Origin: JAHFTW01 sp038046785
GTDB lineage: Archaea; Thermoplasmatota; E2; JACPAO01; JAHFTW01
Assembly: GCA_038046785.1 (NCBI GenBank)
Contig: JBBSVM010000009.1
Location: forward strand, 27,248 to 91,247
Length of the DNA stretch: 64,000 bases
Direction of reading: 5' to 3'
Shown here: positions 33,776-42,632 of the stretch, one piece after another
Layout: every line of letters starts with the position of its first letter
Position numbering within the stretch: the first letter of the stretch is position 1
Notes under the pieces: model-generated
Told to the model about the DNA's origin: nothing
The model's input: the letters and a program-made list of their open reading frames with translations, nothing else
Databases searched by the model: none
Position numbers and translations under genes: made by a program

Positions 33776-34034
33776 AGTGGCGATTTCTTTCAACGCAAGC
33801 TCTTTCTCTTCTTACAACTTCGATTGTTACGGTATGAAGAATCCAGATGAAAGAGAGAGTAAATGGAATCCAGAGTTATCCGGTTCCAGTCGCATTCAGG
33901 GGGTGGGGGTGGTGTTGCGCCTCAAGCGGTAGGAAACAGGGCCAAAAATTCGCCACCATTGCATTCTGAGATCAAGGGGTCGCGCCCATGGATCATTGAG
34001 GAACCGTTATGCCGATGCCCTCCCTGAATCCTCT
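33776..34034. other. AT-rich intergenic region
   Basis: A stretch from about 33745 to 33900 is clearly AT-richer than the surroundings, then G+C rises again. The plus-strand open frame at 33693-33932 starts with TTG and reads as low-quality protein, so I do not call it. GTTATG near 34006 may be the promoter element of the next gene. Confidence 0.35.
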
Positions 34035-34985
34035 GTGGCTCTGTCGCGCCGCACGCCCCTTGCCCTCCCCGTGGCGGAGCTGGAGCGCATGCGCGGCCAA
34101 CTCGATCCCCACTACGGTTTCGAGCGCATCGAAGAGCCCACGCCCATCCTGGTCATCCGGGTGCCGCGCGACGAGCCGGACCTGGTGAACGACCTCGAAG
34201 AGGCGGCCGAAACGGTCGCCCCCGTCGATTTGGAGGGCGCCACCATCCTTCTCTTGGGCCATCGCCGCGAACTGGTGGTGCCCCTCGTTCCTCTGCGCGA
34301 CGCCGTCGCTGCTCGCATTCGCATGGATGGCGCCATCGCGGCAGAGGGCCGCCGCGCCCTTGCCCCCGGAAGCCATCGCGCTTTGACCTGGCCGGGCGAC
34401 CACCGCCGCCGCCCCCGCCTCCTGGTGCGCCTCGCCGGAACGGTGGCGGACCTGGAGGAGAGCGGATTCGATGCGTTGGCGGCCAGCCTGGCTCCCCTCG
34501 CCGGCGATTCCGCCCTGCGCGAGGTGCAGGCGGTCCATCTCATCGGCGACCAGGACGAGGCGCGCCTCGACGGGGGGCTGTTCTGGGACGACCTGCTGCG
34601 CCACCACGCCGAAGCAAGCGAGCGGCACAGCCTCGCCATCCAGTTGGCGGCGCGCGTCACCCCCGCCCCGCCCGCCCCGGACGGCCTTGCCCCTCTTGCC
34701 GCCCGGTTGGAGCAGCTCGGCTACGTGGTCCGGCTCCACCCTTCCGCTAAGGTCCCCGTCGATCTTGCCGCCGAGCGACGCCATCCCCCTCAGCGCGTCG
34801 TCGCCTTCTTGGCTCCCATTCTGGATGGCGACACGGCGCAGGCCGCCCTGGAGGCGACGCGCGCCCTCGGAGCGGATGTTGGTCTTGTCGTGGCGACCCA
34901 GACGGAACGGGAAGGGGCGCGCAAACTGGTGGCGACCCGGGTGCGTTCCATTGCTCCCGACGATGTGGCGACCCTCCAACTCTAA
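34035..34985 (+). CDS. Orphan protein, function unknown
   Basis: 316 residues, no recognised family. It starts LSRRTPLALPVAELERMRGQ, has an Arg-rich middle (HRRRPRLLVRLAG) and three or four alpha/beta-like units with repeated spacing (VQAVHLIGDQDEARLDGGLF; VVAFLAPILDGDTAQAALEA). No signal peptide or membrane helix. The GTG at 34035 is about 27 nt after GTTATG; a TTG at 33996 is an alternative. The opposite strand is also open over the same length, a G+C-rich shadow. It is followed by two hairpins and faces FEN1. Confidence 0.6.
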   Translation: MALSRRTPLALPVAELERMRGQLDPHYGFERIEEPTPILVIRVPRDEPDLVNDLEEAAETVAPVDLEGATILLLGHRRELVVPLVPLRDAVAARIRMDGAIAAEGRRALAPGSHRALTWPGDHRRRPRLLVRLAGTVADLEESGFDALAASLAPLAGDSALREVQAVHLIGDQDEARLDGGLFWDDLLRHHAEASERHSLAIQLAARVTPAPPAPDGLAPLAARLEQLGYVVRLHPSAKVPVDLAAERRHPPQRVVAFLAPILDGDTAQAALEATRALGADVGLVVATQTEREGARKLVATRVRSIAPDDVATLQL

Positions 34986-35065
34986 CCCCCATTTCCGATG
35001 GAATCGGATGGGGTAAACTCTCTTGACAAACCCTCAACCGCAGCGGAAGCGGTGGGGTTGTTTTC
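34986..35065. terminator. Two hairpins between convergent genes, T-run at end
   Basis: The first hairpin, CCCCAT..TCCGAT with ATCGGATGGGG (34987-35013), is imperfect by two bulged bases. The second pairs AACCC..ACCGC (35029-35041) with GCGGT..GGGTT (35048-35059) and is followed by GTTTTC. It could end the orphan gene's transcript. Confidence 0.5.
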
Positions 35066-35111
35066 AAGCCAGAGAAGCCGGTTTGGCCGCACGCCCCCTC
35101 CCCCCCGCTCC

Positions 35112-36065
35112 TCAGCAGTAGCAGGCCAGCAGCCGTGCCGGCTCCAGCCCCAAAGAGGCAGCAAGCTCGGTGGCGCGGGCGGGATCCGGCTTGGGCGTCG
35201 CTGGCAGGGCCGCCTCGGGCAACTCCCGGATGTAGGTGTCCAATTCGTCAAACAGTTCCAGCGTGAACCCGTCGGCGCGGAAGCGCTCAGCGGGTTTGCC
35301 CACCCCTCCCGCCGCGGCGTCGCGAAGGAGGGCGCGCAGGTCGTGCGTCTTCACCAGCTTGGCGGCGGTTTTGGCACCATACCCCGTGACGCCAGGATGC
35401 CAATCGGTTCCGGACAAGATGGCGATGGCGCGCAATTGTTCCTGCGTGAGCCCCTGTGCGGCGAGGTCGCTGAAGTGGTGCAGCCAGGGTTCGGCGGAGC
35501 CCGCTTTGCGCAACACGGTGGGAGCGCCGGCAACGAGGGCGTCGTAATCTTCGGTCGCCACGGCGTGGGCGTGACCGGCGTGGCAGAGCGCTGCCGCAAA
35601 CCGTTCCCCGTCGTGCGGGGCGCGCACCACGGCGACCCCGAGCGCCTCCAACACCTGCGTGGCGTCGCGGATCATGCCGCCGTCGAGGTAGGTGGTCATG
35701 CGCTGGTACTTGGCGTAGGCGCCCTGGTCGCCCTGCTCGAGCGCCTCCTGCGCGTTCAGAGCCGCTTCGACCCGTTTGGCGATGCGCTCCTCGACGGTGG
35801 CCCGTTTGCGCGGGTGAATGTCGCCGTCCCAGATGACGATGGGTTCGGCGCCCCGTTCACGCAGGTGGCGCACCAGGTTGACGAAGCCAACCAGGTGGGC
35901 AATCGCTTTGCCTTCCTTGTTGCGCAGGACGTCGCCGTCCTTGCCGCGAAACGAGGTGAGGTAGCGAAACGCGACGTTGTGACCATCGACGGCGATGCGT
36001 TTGCCCTCGTACCAGCCGGCCGGGACCGGATGCGCGGGGAAGAGCTCCCCCAACTTGACGCCCAA
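35112..36065 (-). CDS. fen: Flap endonuclease FEN1, divergent
   Basis: 317 residues, slightly shorter than typical archaeal FEN1 (about 340). The structure-specific 5' flap nuclease acts in Okazaki fragment maturation. Metal-binding motifs: RIAVDGHNVAFRYL, VIWDGDIHPRKR, APHDGERFAAAL, AVATEDYDALVAGAP and SGTDWHPGVTGYGAKTA. The usual EGE pair is DGE here. The C-terminus (LEPARLLACYC) lacks a recognisable PCNA-binding motif (QxxLxxFF). The TTG start gives the canonical beginning MGVKLGELFP and lies about 25 nt after a TGAAAT element on this strand. Confidence 0.88.
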   Translation of the reverse strand: MGVKLGELFPAHPVPAGWYEGKRIAVDGHNVAFRYLTSFRGKDGDVLRNKEGKAIAHLVGFVNLVRHLRERGAEPIVIWDGDIHPRKRATVEERIAKRVEAALNAQEALEQGDQGAYAKYQRMTTYLDGGMIRDATQVLEALGVAVVRAPHDGERFAAALCHAGHAHAVATEDYDALVAGAPTVLRKAGSAEPWLHHFSDLAAQGLTQEQLRAIAILSGTDWHPGVTGYGAKTAAKLVKTHDLRALLRDAAAGGVGKPAERFRADGFTLELFDELDTYIRELPEAALPATPKPDPARATELAASLGLEPARLLACYC

Positions 36066-36160
36066 CGCACGGCCGACGCCGGCCGGGGATTTCAGGATTC
36101 GGCGCCCCCGCGGCGAGCCGCATCGGAAAACTCCATCCCCTCCACGCCGTGGCTCCTTCC

Positions 36161-37036
36161 ATGCGCATCCTCGTCACCGGTGCCTCCGGCCTGCTCGGCC
36201 GCCGCCTCCTGCCCGCCCTGCTTGCGGCGGGCCACTCCGTCGTCGCCCTCAGCCGCACCCCCTTGGCCACCGCCTGGCCCCCCGGCGTCACGGCGCTCAC
36301 CTGGACCGGCGCTCTGCCCGAGGTGGGCGCCGTCGACGGCGTGGTGAACCTCGCCGGGGAGCCCATCATCGGGCGGCGCTGGAACGAGGAACAGAAACGC
36401 CGCCTCATCGCATCCCGCGTCGATGGAACCCGAGCCCTCGTTGCCGGGCTGGGGCCTCAAGCCTCGCCCCCCATTCTGGTGAATGCGAGCGCCGTCGGCC
36501 ACTATGGCATTCTCACAACGGCTCCTTGCCCGGAAGAGACCCCGGCCGCGAACGATTTCCTGGCGCAGCTCTGCGCATCCTGGGAGGCGGCAGCACGCGC
36601 GTACACGGGCCGCAGCGTGCAACTGCGCTTCGGACATTTGCTGGACGCCTCGGGCGGCTACCTCGGCAAGCTTCTGCCCATCTTGCGCGCGGGGGTTGGC
36701 GGCCCCATCGGCAACGGTCGGCAGCCGATGCCGTGGGTGCACATCGACGATGCGGTGGGCGCCATCCTGTGGGCGCTCACAACCTCGACCGCTTCCGGGC
36801 CCTACAACGTCGTGGCGCCCGAGCGCGTCAATCAGGGTCAGTTCACGCGTGCCCTCGGCCGCCACCTGCACCGCCCGACGTTCCTGCCAGTCCCGGCATT
36901 CGCCTTGCGGCTGCGTTTTGGCGAGGTGGCTCCGGTCCTCGCGGGAGGCCAAGATGCCCCACCGTACCGCCTCCTCGGCGAAGGCTACCGTTTCCGTCAC
37001 CCCGAACTCGTTGCAGCACTTCCGACGCTTCTCTGA
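36161..37036 (+). CDS. NAD-dependent epimerase family (TIGR01777/YfcH-like)
   Basis: 291 residues. Rossmann motif MRILVTGASGLLGRRLLPAL, then VVNLAGEPIIGRRWNEEQKR and VNASAVGHYG, the characteristic TIGR01777 series. MPWVHIDDAVGAIL is the conserved late motif. Family members are poorly characterised NAD(P)-binding proteins related to epimerases and cell-division-linked SulA-like proteins. The ATG at 36161 fits the family start; a GTG 12 bases upstream is possible. It is divergent from FEN1. Confidence 0.85.
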   Translation: MRILVTGASGLLGRRLLPALLAAGHSVVALSRTPLATAWPPGVTALTWTGALPEVGAVDGVVNLAGEPIIGRRWNEEQKRRLIASRVDGTRALVAGLGPQASPPILVNASAVGHYGILTTAPCPEETPAANDFLAQLCASWEAAARAYTGRSVQLRFGHLLDASGGYLGKLLPILRAGVGGPIGNGRQPMPWVHIDDAVGAILWALTTSTASGPYNVVAPERVNQGQFTRALGRHLHRPTFLPVPAFALRLRFGEVAPVLAGGQDAPPYRLLGEGYRFRHPELVAALPTLL

Positions 37037-37093
37037 GGGGGGCTCGCGCGCCGGACCGGCGCCATTTTGTTGCGCACGAGTCTGGGACGCCGC

Positions 37094-37867
37094 ATGGGCG
37101 CCTTCGACGGCAAGCGGGTCTTCATCACCGGGGTCACTTCCGGCATCGGCGCGGCCACGGCGGAGGCGTTTGCGCGCGAAGGCGCCGAACTGGTGGTCGC
37201 TGGCCGCCGCGAAGAGCGTCTCAAAGAGGCAGCGCGGGGCTGGTCGGACACCTACGATTGCGACGTCGCCGCCCTCGTCCTCGATGTTTCCAGCCGGGTC
37301 GACTTGGAAGGAATCGCGCGCGACCACCCCAACCTGCTGGATGTGGACATCCTCGTCAACAACGCCGGCCTGGCGCTCGGCCGCGATGCGATGCAGGAGG
37401 CCAACCTCGACGATTGGGAGGCGATGGTGAACACCAACATTCTCGGCACCCTCAACCTGACCCGGCTTGTCCTGCCGCACATGCTGAAGCGCGGGGCGGG
37501 GCACATCGTCAACCTCGGCAGTGTCGCGGGGCGCTGGACCTACCCCGGGGGCGGCGTCTACTGCGCCACCAAGGCGGCCATCACCGCCATCACGGAGGGG
37601 CTGCGCATGGACCTGCTGGGCAAGAACATCCGCGTTACCAACATCGAGCCCGGCATGGTGGAGACCGAGTTCAGCCTGGTGCGGCACAAAGGCAACGCGG
37701 CGCAGGCGAAGGCGGTCTACGCCAACACCCGCCCCTTGCGCCCCGAAGATGTGGCGGAGACCATCCTGTGGGCCTGCAGCCGGCCGGCGCACGTCAACAT
37801 CCAGGAGTTGGTTCTCTATCCCACCGACCAGGCGCACGTCGGCCAAGTCCACCGCACACCGAACTGA
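37094..37867 (+). CDS. Short-chain dehydrogenase/reductase
   Basis: 257 residues. Cofactor motif TGVTSGIGAAT (TGxxxGxG), NNAG at residues about 95-98, and catalytic Ser-Tyr-Lys in LGSVAGRWTYPGGGVYCATKAA. AGRREERL after strand 2 suggests NADP preference. It most resembles the YdfG-type 3-hydroxy acid dehydrogenases. The ATG at 37094 is preferred over a start 27 bases upstream. It probably follows the epimerase-like gene in one transcript (57 bp gap). Confidence 0.88.
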   Translation: MGAFDGKRVFITGVTSGIGAATAEAFAREGAELVVAGRREERLKEAARGWSDTYDCDVAALVLDVSSRVDLEGIARDHPNLLDVDILVNNAGLALGRDAMQEANLDDWEAMVNTNILGTLNLTRLVLPHMLKRGAGHIVNLGSVAGRWTYPGGGVYCATKAAITAITEGLRMDLLGKNIRVTNIEPGMVETEFSLVRHKGNAAQAKAVYANTRPLRPEDVAETILWACSRPAHVNIQELVLYPTDQAHVGQVHRTPN

Positions 37868-37926
37868 ATCGGACCGCTGCGGGCCGTTGACGCAACCTTG
37901 ATGGGCGGGTTCGCCTCGCCGCAAGC

Positions 37927-39249
37927 GTGCGCATCGCGTCCGCCCTCCTGGCCGTCTTTCTCGTTCCCCTCCTCGCCGGCTGCGCCTCCACGCCGAGCTC
38001 CGGCCCCGCCTCCAACCCCGGGCCAACAGCAGGCCCGGCGCTTGACGACGCGGCCGCCGCCTTCGATGCGGGCGCTGCCAGCAGCAACATCGAGCGCTTT
38101 GGTCAGTGGGGCGGCGGAACCGCCGAAGTGGACGCCTGGCGCGACCTCCTCTTTGTCGACACCGGCGCCTCCGTGCAGATCCTCAACATGAGCGACCCGA
38201 GCCTCCCCGTCGAAGTGGGCGCCATCACGTTGCCCAGCGTCGAGGATGTCAAGGTCTCCGACGATGGCGCCTGGATGTTCGTCGGCAACGATGCCGAGGG
38301 TTCCATCGCTCCCTTGGCCGGCAACGGCCCCCTCGTCGGTGGGTTCTACGTCATCGATCTCGCGGACAAGTCTGCTCCCCGCCTCGCCTCCTACCTCCCC
38401 GTCGGTCCGCGCCGCGGCCCGCACATGGTGGATTACCACCGCATGCCGGACGGGCGTGAACTGGTCCTCGGCGCCAACGCCGATGTGAGCATCAACCTCT
38501 TCGACCGCGCCACCGGCACCCTCACCGAATTGTCGCGCTACCAGGCCGACCTGGTGACCGCGTTCAACCGCAGCCCCGGCGTCGTGGATGTTCTCTACCA
38601 GGGCTGGGCGCACGACATGGTGGCGCGCAACGAGCCGGACGGGCGCACCCTGCTCGACGTGGCCAACTGGGACGCCGGCCTGCGCGTCGTGGACATCAGC
38701 GACCCCTCGAATCCTCAGGAACTTGGCGGCTGGAACGACTTCCCGGAAGGCCACGAAGGCAACCTGCACACCGTCAGCACCGAGTGGATTGGCGGCCGCC
38801 GCATCACCGCCGGCTCCGTCGAGGTCGGCTTCGCCGTCGTCGGCGGCACCGCCTACGCCACCGGCACCGACCGCGGCATCCTCTATCTCTGGGACACCAC
38901 TGAGCCCGCCAGCATCCAGCTCCTTGGCACCTGGGAGAACCCCAATGGACTTCCAGCCGGCCGCGACCTGGTGCCGGGCGAGACCATCACCAGCACGCAC
39001 AACTTGCAAATCGAGGGCGGCCGCATCTACATGGCGCACTACGGCTTCGGCCTCTTCATCCTCGACGTCTCCACGGCGGCGGCGCAGGCCGACCCGCCGC
39101 TGCTGGCGTTCCACCAGGAGCCGGACGACAACGTCTGGGACGTCGTCCTTGGTCGTGGCGTCCTCTACAGCAGCGGCGCCGCCGGCGTCGTGGCGCTGCA
39201 CTACCTGCCCGAACACCTCGGTCCGGCGGGGCTCACCTCGCGCGCCTGA
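37927..39249 (+). CDS. LVIVD-repeat propeller lipoprotein, second copy
   Basis: 440 residues. The GTG at 37927 starts a lipoprotein signal with lipobox PLLAGCAS, followed by a Ser/Pro/Gly linker. Blades such as ILNMSDPSLPVEVGAI, VIDLADKSAPRLASYL, VVDISDPSNPQELGGW and DTTEPASIQLLGTW repeat the D-(x)-P-x-x-P-x-x-x-G pattern of LVIVD propellers. It is related to the lipoprotein at 24794-26386. A surface-exposed binding role is likely. Confidence 0.8.
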   Translation: MRIASALLAVFLVPLLAGCASTPSSGPASNPGPTAGPALDDAAAAFDAGAASSNIERFGQWGGGTAEVDAWRDLLFVDTGASVQILNMSDPSLPVEVGAITLPSVEDVKVSDDGAWMFVGNDAEGSIAPLAGNGPLVGGFYVIDLADKSAPRLASYLPVGPRRGPHMVDYHRMPDGRELVLGANADVSINLFDRATGTLTELSRYQADLVTAFNRSPGVVDVLYQGWAHDMVARNEPDGRTLLDVANWDAGLRVVDISDPSNPQELGGWNDFPEGHEGNLHTVSTEWIGGRRITAGSVEVGFAVVGGTAYATGTDRGILYLWDTTEPASIQLLGTWENPNGLPAGRDLVPGETITSTHNLQIEGGRIYMAHYGFGLFILDVSTAAAQADPPLLAFHQEPDDNVWDVVLGRGVLYSSGAAGVVALHYLPEHLGPAGLTSRA

Positions 39250-39319
39250 GGCCGCGGCGGCCGCAAGGGCGAGAGCCCGCAGAGACAAGCCTCATCTGGC
39301 GGCGAGCCTCGTCGGCGTC

Positions 39320-40975
39320 ATGCGCTTGGCGCTCACCCTTGCCTTCCTGCTTTTGGTTCCTGCCGTCGCGGCCGACTCCTTTGGCCGCATTGGCCCTGCC
39401 CTCTTCGTCGAAGTGGAGGTGCCTGCCAGTTCCGCATCCGAGCCGACGATTGGCATCCCGTGGACCACGAACTCGGTGTTCTACCACGCCGGTGTCGCCA
39501 CCTACCGCGCCCGCTTCGACGAGCAGGGCAACCCGAACTGGGCGGAGGTCACAGCGCCCTACCAGATTCCCATCAACCTCGACCCCATGCTCACCGCCGA
39601 TGTCGTCACCGGCCGCGTCTTCGCGGGCGGCTTGCTGGGTCCTTGCAGCGAGATGCTCATCTCCGATGACGACGGCGAGACCTGGACGCCCTCCATCAAC
39701 ATGTGCTCGGGCGCCAACTTCGACCACCAGACCATTGGAACGGGGCCCCCTGCGGGTCCGCTTCCGGTCCTCGGCGGCGAGGGCGGACACGTCGCCTACT
39801 ACTGCGCCCAGGGCGGAACCATCAGTTGCGCCCGCAGCCTCGACGGCGGCGCCGTCTGGGGGCCGTTCCAGAATGTGCCCGGCTCCTGCCAGGGCTTCCA
39901 CGGCCACGCCCAAGTGAGCCCGGTCAACGGCTTCGTCGCGATCCCGACGGCATCGTGCGGCGACAAGCAGGGCTACATCGCGAGTGCCGACGGCGGCCTC
40001 ACCTGGACTTCGAACCAAGTCCCCGGTTCGGACGAGTGGACGAACGGCTTCGACCCGAGCCTGCAGTTCACGCGCCAATCGGGCTGGATGTACTACGGCA
40101 TGGCAAGCGACGACGGCATCCACATCGCCCTCAGCAAGGACAACGGGGCGACCTGGGAGTCGCTTGGCGCAAGCCACGGCGAGCCCACCGGCTGGCTCGA
40201 CCTCGGCGCCCTGCACGACCCGCCCATCTGGGCCGGCAGCTTCACCGACGTCGAGGCGGGCGACGACGACCGCGTCGCCTTCAGTTTCTACGGCATTGAG
40301 GAGAGCGCCACCGCGGACAAGGAGTTCCTGCGCAGCGAGGAGATTTACAAGTGCGACTCGTCGCGCCAGGCCGATCTGGTCTGGCGTTCCTACATCGCCA
40401 CCAGTTTTGACGCCGGCCAGACCTGGAGCGTGGCGCGCGTCAGCGATGACCCGGTCCAGGTGGGAGGCATGTGGGACGTTGTCATCGGCGGCGATGGCTC
40501 CTGCCGCAACCTCTTGGATTTCAAGGACATGGACATCGACGTCAACGGCCGCATCGTCATCGGCTTCGCCGACGGCTGCACCGGCGAATGCGCGGCCACG
40601 TTGCAGCCCGAATCCGCGGGCTACCGCGACAACGCGGCGCGCCTCCACCGCCAGGTCGCCGGCCGCGGCCTCTTCGCCACCGCCGACATTGTCGTGGACC
40701 CGGTCGACCTCGACGGCGACGGCACCGCCAACGTCGAGGACAAAGACCTCGACGGCGACGGCATCGACAACAGCGCCGACAGCGACGTGGACGGCGATGG
40801 TGTGGGCGACCAGGCGGATGACGACCAGGACGCCGACGGCATCGTCGATGCGCAGGACCCGGTCGTCGAGGTGGCCGGCCGAAGCGCGGCACCCAGCAGC
40901 AGCGGCAAGGGAACGCCCCTGCCGGTTGTGCTCCTCGTTCTCGCCTGCCTCTTCGCCGCTTTGCGCCGCCGCTGA
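39320..40975 (+). CDS. Secreted Asp-box propeller with calcium repeats and C-terminal anchor
   Basis: 551 residues. A signal peptide (MRLALTLAFLLLVPAVA) precedes a propeller with Asp boxes SDDDGETW, SADGGLTW, SKDNGATW and SFDAGQTW. Near residue 460 is an acidic series (DLDGDGTANVEDKDLDGDG and continuing) of thrombospondin-type-3-like calcium-binding repeats that the paralogue at 4143-5738 lacks. It ends in KGTPLPVV, a hydrophobic helix and RRR. The anchor motif is shared with the paralogue. The ATG at 39320 is chosen because the signal peptide begins there; the open frame upstream is a shadow of the LVIVD gene. Confidence 0.8.
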   Translation: MRLALTLAFLLLVPAVAADSFGRIGPALFVEVEVPASSASEPTIGIPWTTNSVFYHAGVATYRARFDEQGNPNWAEVTAPYQIPINLDPMLTADVVTGRVFAGGLLGPCSEMLISDDDGETWTPSINMCSGANFDHQTIGTGPPAGPLPVLGGEGGHVAYYCAQGGTISCARSLDGGAVWGPFQNVPGSCQGFHGHAQVSPVNGFVAIPTASCGDKQGYIASADGGLTWTSNQVPGSDEWTNGFDPSLQFTRQSGWMYYGMASDDGIHIALSKDNGATWESLGASHGEPTGWLDLGALHDPPIWAGSFTDVEAGDDDRVAFSFYGIEESATADKEFLRSEEIYKCDSSRQADLVWRSYIATSFDAGQTWSVARVSDDPVQVGGMWDVVIGGDGSCRNLLDFKDMDIDVNGRIVIGFADGCTGECAATLQPESAGYRDNAARLHRQVAGRGLFATADIVVDPVDLDGDGTANVEDKDLDGDGIDNSADSDVDGDGVGDQADDDQDADGIVDAQDPVVEVAGRSAAPSSSGKGTPLPVVLLVLACLFAALRRR

Positions 40976-41024
40976 CCCCGTCGATTCAGCTCAAATCGCG
41001 GCGCCAAGTCGGCGACGCCCCCGC

Positions 41025-41041
41025 CCGGTGCTTCGCACCGG
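41025..41041 (+). terminator. Perfect short hairpin after the propeller gene
   Basis: CCGGTGC-TTC-GCACCGG, seven base pairs with a three-base loop, 50 nt after the stop. A second weaker stem follows. No T-run is present, so termination is uncertain. Confidence 0.35.
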
Positions 41042-41078
41042 CCGGTCCGCTTCGCTGGCCGACGCGCCGGTGGGCCTC

Positions 41079-41085
41079 ATATATT
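41079..41085 (+). promoter_or_regulatory. TATA box of ndk
   Basis: ATATATT centred 24 nt before the ndk ATG (41106). It is the best match to a classic archaeal TATA box in the window, and no Shine-Dalgarno lies between. Confidence 0.55.
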
Positions 41086-41105
41086 CGGCCCAAGTCGCGC
41101 CGGCC

Positions 41106-41558
41106 ATGGCCCTCGAAACGACCTTCGTCATGATCAAGCCCGATGCGGTCCAGCGCGGCCTCGTCGGAGCCATCGTCGCCCGCTTCGAGCAGAAAGGCAT
41201 GAAGATCAAGGCGATGCGCCTGGAGATGCCCGACCCGGTCATCATTGCGAAGCACTACGAGGTCCACAAGGCCCGCCCCTTCTACCCCGGCCTCGTGAAG
41301 TACATGACGAGCGGCCCGGTCGTCCCGATGATGGTCGAGGGCGAGTCCGCCATCGCCGTCAGCCGCGCCCTCATGGGCGCCACCAACCCGGTTGCGGGCA
41401 AGCCGGGCGAAATCCGCTTCGACTTCGGCCAGCACATCGGCCGCAACATCATCCACGGCTCGGACTCCGCGGAGACCGCCGCCTTCGAGCTCGGCCTCTG
41501 GTTCCCCAAGGGCGGCGCCACCTACAAGCGCGCCGGCGACGAGTTCCTGTACGAGTAG
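41106..41558 (+). CDS. ndk: Nucleoside diphosphate kinase
   Basis: 150 residues, the usual length. It transfers the gamma phosphate of ATP to NDPs via a phosphohistidine, seen in NIIHGSDS (His near residue 117). TFVMIKPDAVQRGLVG, KHYEVHKARPFYPGLV and GPVVPMMVEGE are standard family motifs. The transcript is probably leaderless, with a TATA box 24 nt upstream of the ATG. Confidence 0.97.
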   Translation: MALETTFVMIKPDAVQRGLVGAIVARFEQKGMKIKAMRLEMPDPVIIAKHYEVHKARPFYPGLVKYMTSGPVVPMMVEGESAIAVSRALMGATNPVAGKPGEIRFDFGQHIGRNIIHGSDSAETAAFELGLWFPKGGATYKRAGDEFLYE

Positions 41559-41626
41559 TCGCGCTCAAGTTCACCATTTGAGACTTTGCCGCCCCGGTTA
41601 AGTCGTCCCCGCCGTCGTAAGGGGCC

Positions 41627-42016
41627 GTGTCCGGCTGGCACGCTCAATTCCTCCTGCAGTTGCGGGCGGAGCGTCCCTTTGCGCCGCCGCCGCGAGTGGT
41701 TGCGACGCGCAGTCTGGCCAGCTTGGTCGAGGAGGCGGAACCCTCTCTCGTTGCGCAGGGCGGGAGCGTCCTCCACCTCTCGCAAACCCATGTGCGCAGT
41801 TTGGCTGCCCGGCTGCCGCGCGGGCTCGCCGACACTTTGCAGGTTCCGTTGACGGCGCAGCGCGAGGGCTCCAGTGCCGTCGCGGAGGGGGCCACGGCGC
41901 AGGCGTTCGAGAGGTTGGGGGTTCCGGGGCAGTGGCAGGGCCACCGCTTCCTCGTCGCGCCCGCCGACGTCGAGAATCTTCGCTTGGAGATGCCCGGGCT
42001 CGTCCAGGTCGTCTAG
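41627..42016 (+). CDS. UPF0216/DUF61-like archaeal protein
   Basis: 129 residues. The central part VLHLSQTHVRSLAARLPRGL and the following LQVPLTAQR resemble the archaeal DUF61 family, of unknown function; this is a tentative match. No signal peptide or metal motif is seen. The GTG lies about 28 nt after GGTTAAG, so a leaderless mRNA is likely. Confidence 0.6.
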   Translation: MSGWHAQFLLQLRAERPFAPPPRVVATRSLASLVEEAEPSLVAQGGSVLHLSQTHVRSLAARLPRGLADTLQVPLTAQREGSSAVAEGATAQAFERLGVPGQWQGHRFLVAPADVENLRLEMPGLVQVV

Positions 42017-42021
42017 CTTCG

Positions 42022-42522
42022 TCAACTTGCAGCGGCAAGGACCGGTTCCGAGACGACGTCGAACGTGGTCTGGCCCCCGGTCACCCGCATGCGCAGGTCG
42101 CGCTGCGGGACAAGGAGGCCGCGCTCGTCGATGTGCTGGACCGCGACGCCCGCCTCTTCGAGAGCGCAGCCGAGCAAGCGGTAGCGGTGGCACGATTCAG
42201 GGCGCAGTTCGGCGCACAGGAACGCGACGCGCCGGTCGCTGCCCATCAGGGCAAGGCGGCGCAACGCGGAGCGGAACCGGACAGCAGAAGGGGGAGCGCC
42301 GTTGCAGCGACCTCCAAGCGTGTCGCCCATCCAGGCGTAGCTGAAACCGGCGGCCTGGAGGTGTGCTGCGAGGGGATCGCGCGCGAACTCGGGCCGAAAA
42401 CGGCTGAAGGGAATGCCGCGCACATCGACGACGGTGGCGATGCGGTGGTCCTCCAGGAGGGCAAGAAGCTCCGGCAGGGTGCGGTTTCCGGTGCCGATGC
42501 TGAAGAGGCCGGGGCCGTGCAC
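42022..42522 (-). CDS. DUF488 family protein
   Basis: 166 residues from GTG 42522. DUF488 motifs: LFSIGTGNRTLPELLALL, VVDVRGIPFSRFRPEF, FSYAWMGDTLGGR and AFLCAELRPESCHRYRLL, the last with the conserved Cys/His. Function is unproven in this family. The longer open frame to 42651 overlaps the divergent luciferase-like gene and is not used. It converges with the DUF61-like gene. Confidence 0.82.
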   Translation of the reverse strand: MHGPGLFSIGTGNRTLPELLALLEDHRIATVVDVRGIPFSRFRPEFARDPLAAHLQAAGFSYAWMGDTLGGRCNGAPPSAVRFRSALRRLALMGSDRRVAFLCAELRPESCHRYRLLGCALEEAGVAVQHIDERGLLVPQRDLRMRVTGGQTTFDVVSEPVLAAAS

Positions 42523-42632
42523 AGCGTCTGACCCGGCGAAGAGAGCAAAGCGGTTGGCGAGGGGTAGGTGAAACCGTGCCGCTTCGCATCCGAGAAGCAA
42601 GCGGTTGAATCCAAGGTCGCCTACCTGCCGGC

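Noticed and set aside
33693..33932. 79-codon plus-strand open frame
   Set aside because: TTG start, no promoter, mixed composition and no protein-like pattern; treated as spacer.
33993..34979. Minus-strand open frame exactly opposite the orphan gene at 34035
   Set aside because: Both strands are open; the plus strand has a better promoter position and less Gly/Gln/Arg-rich composition. Not fully excluded.
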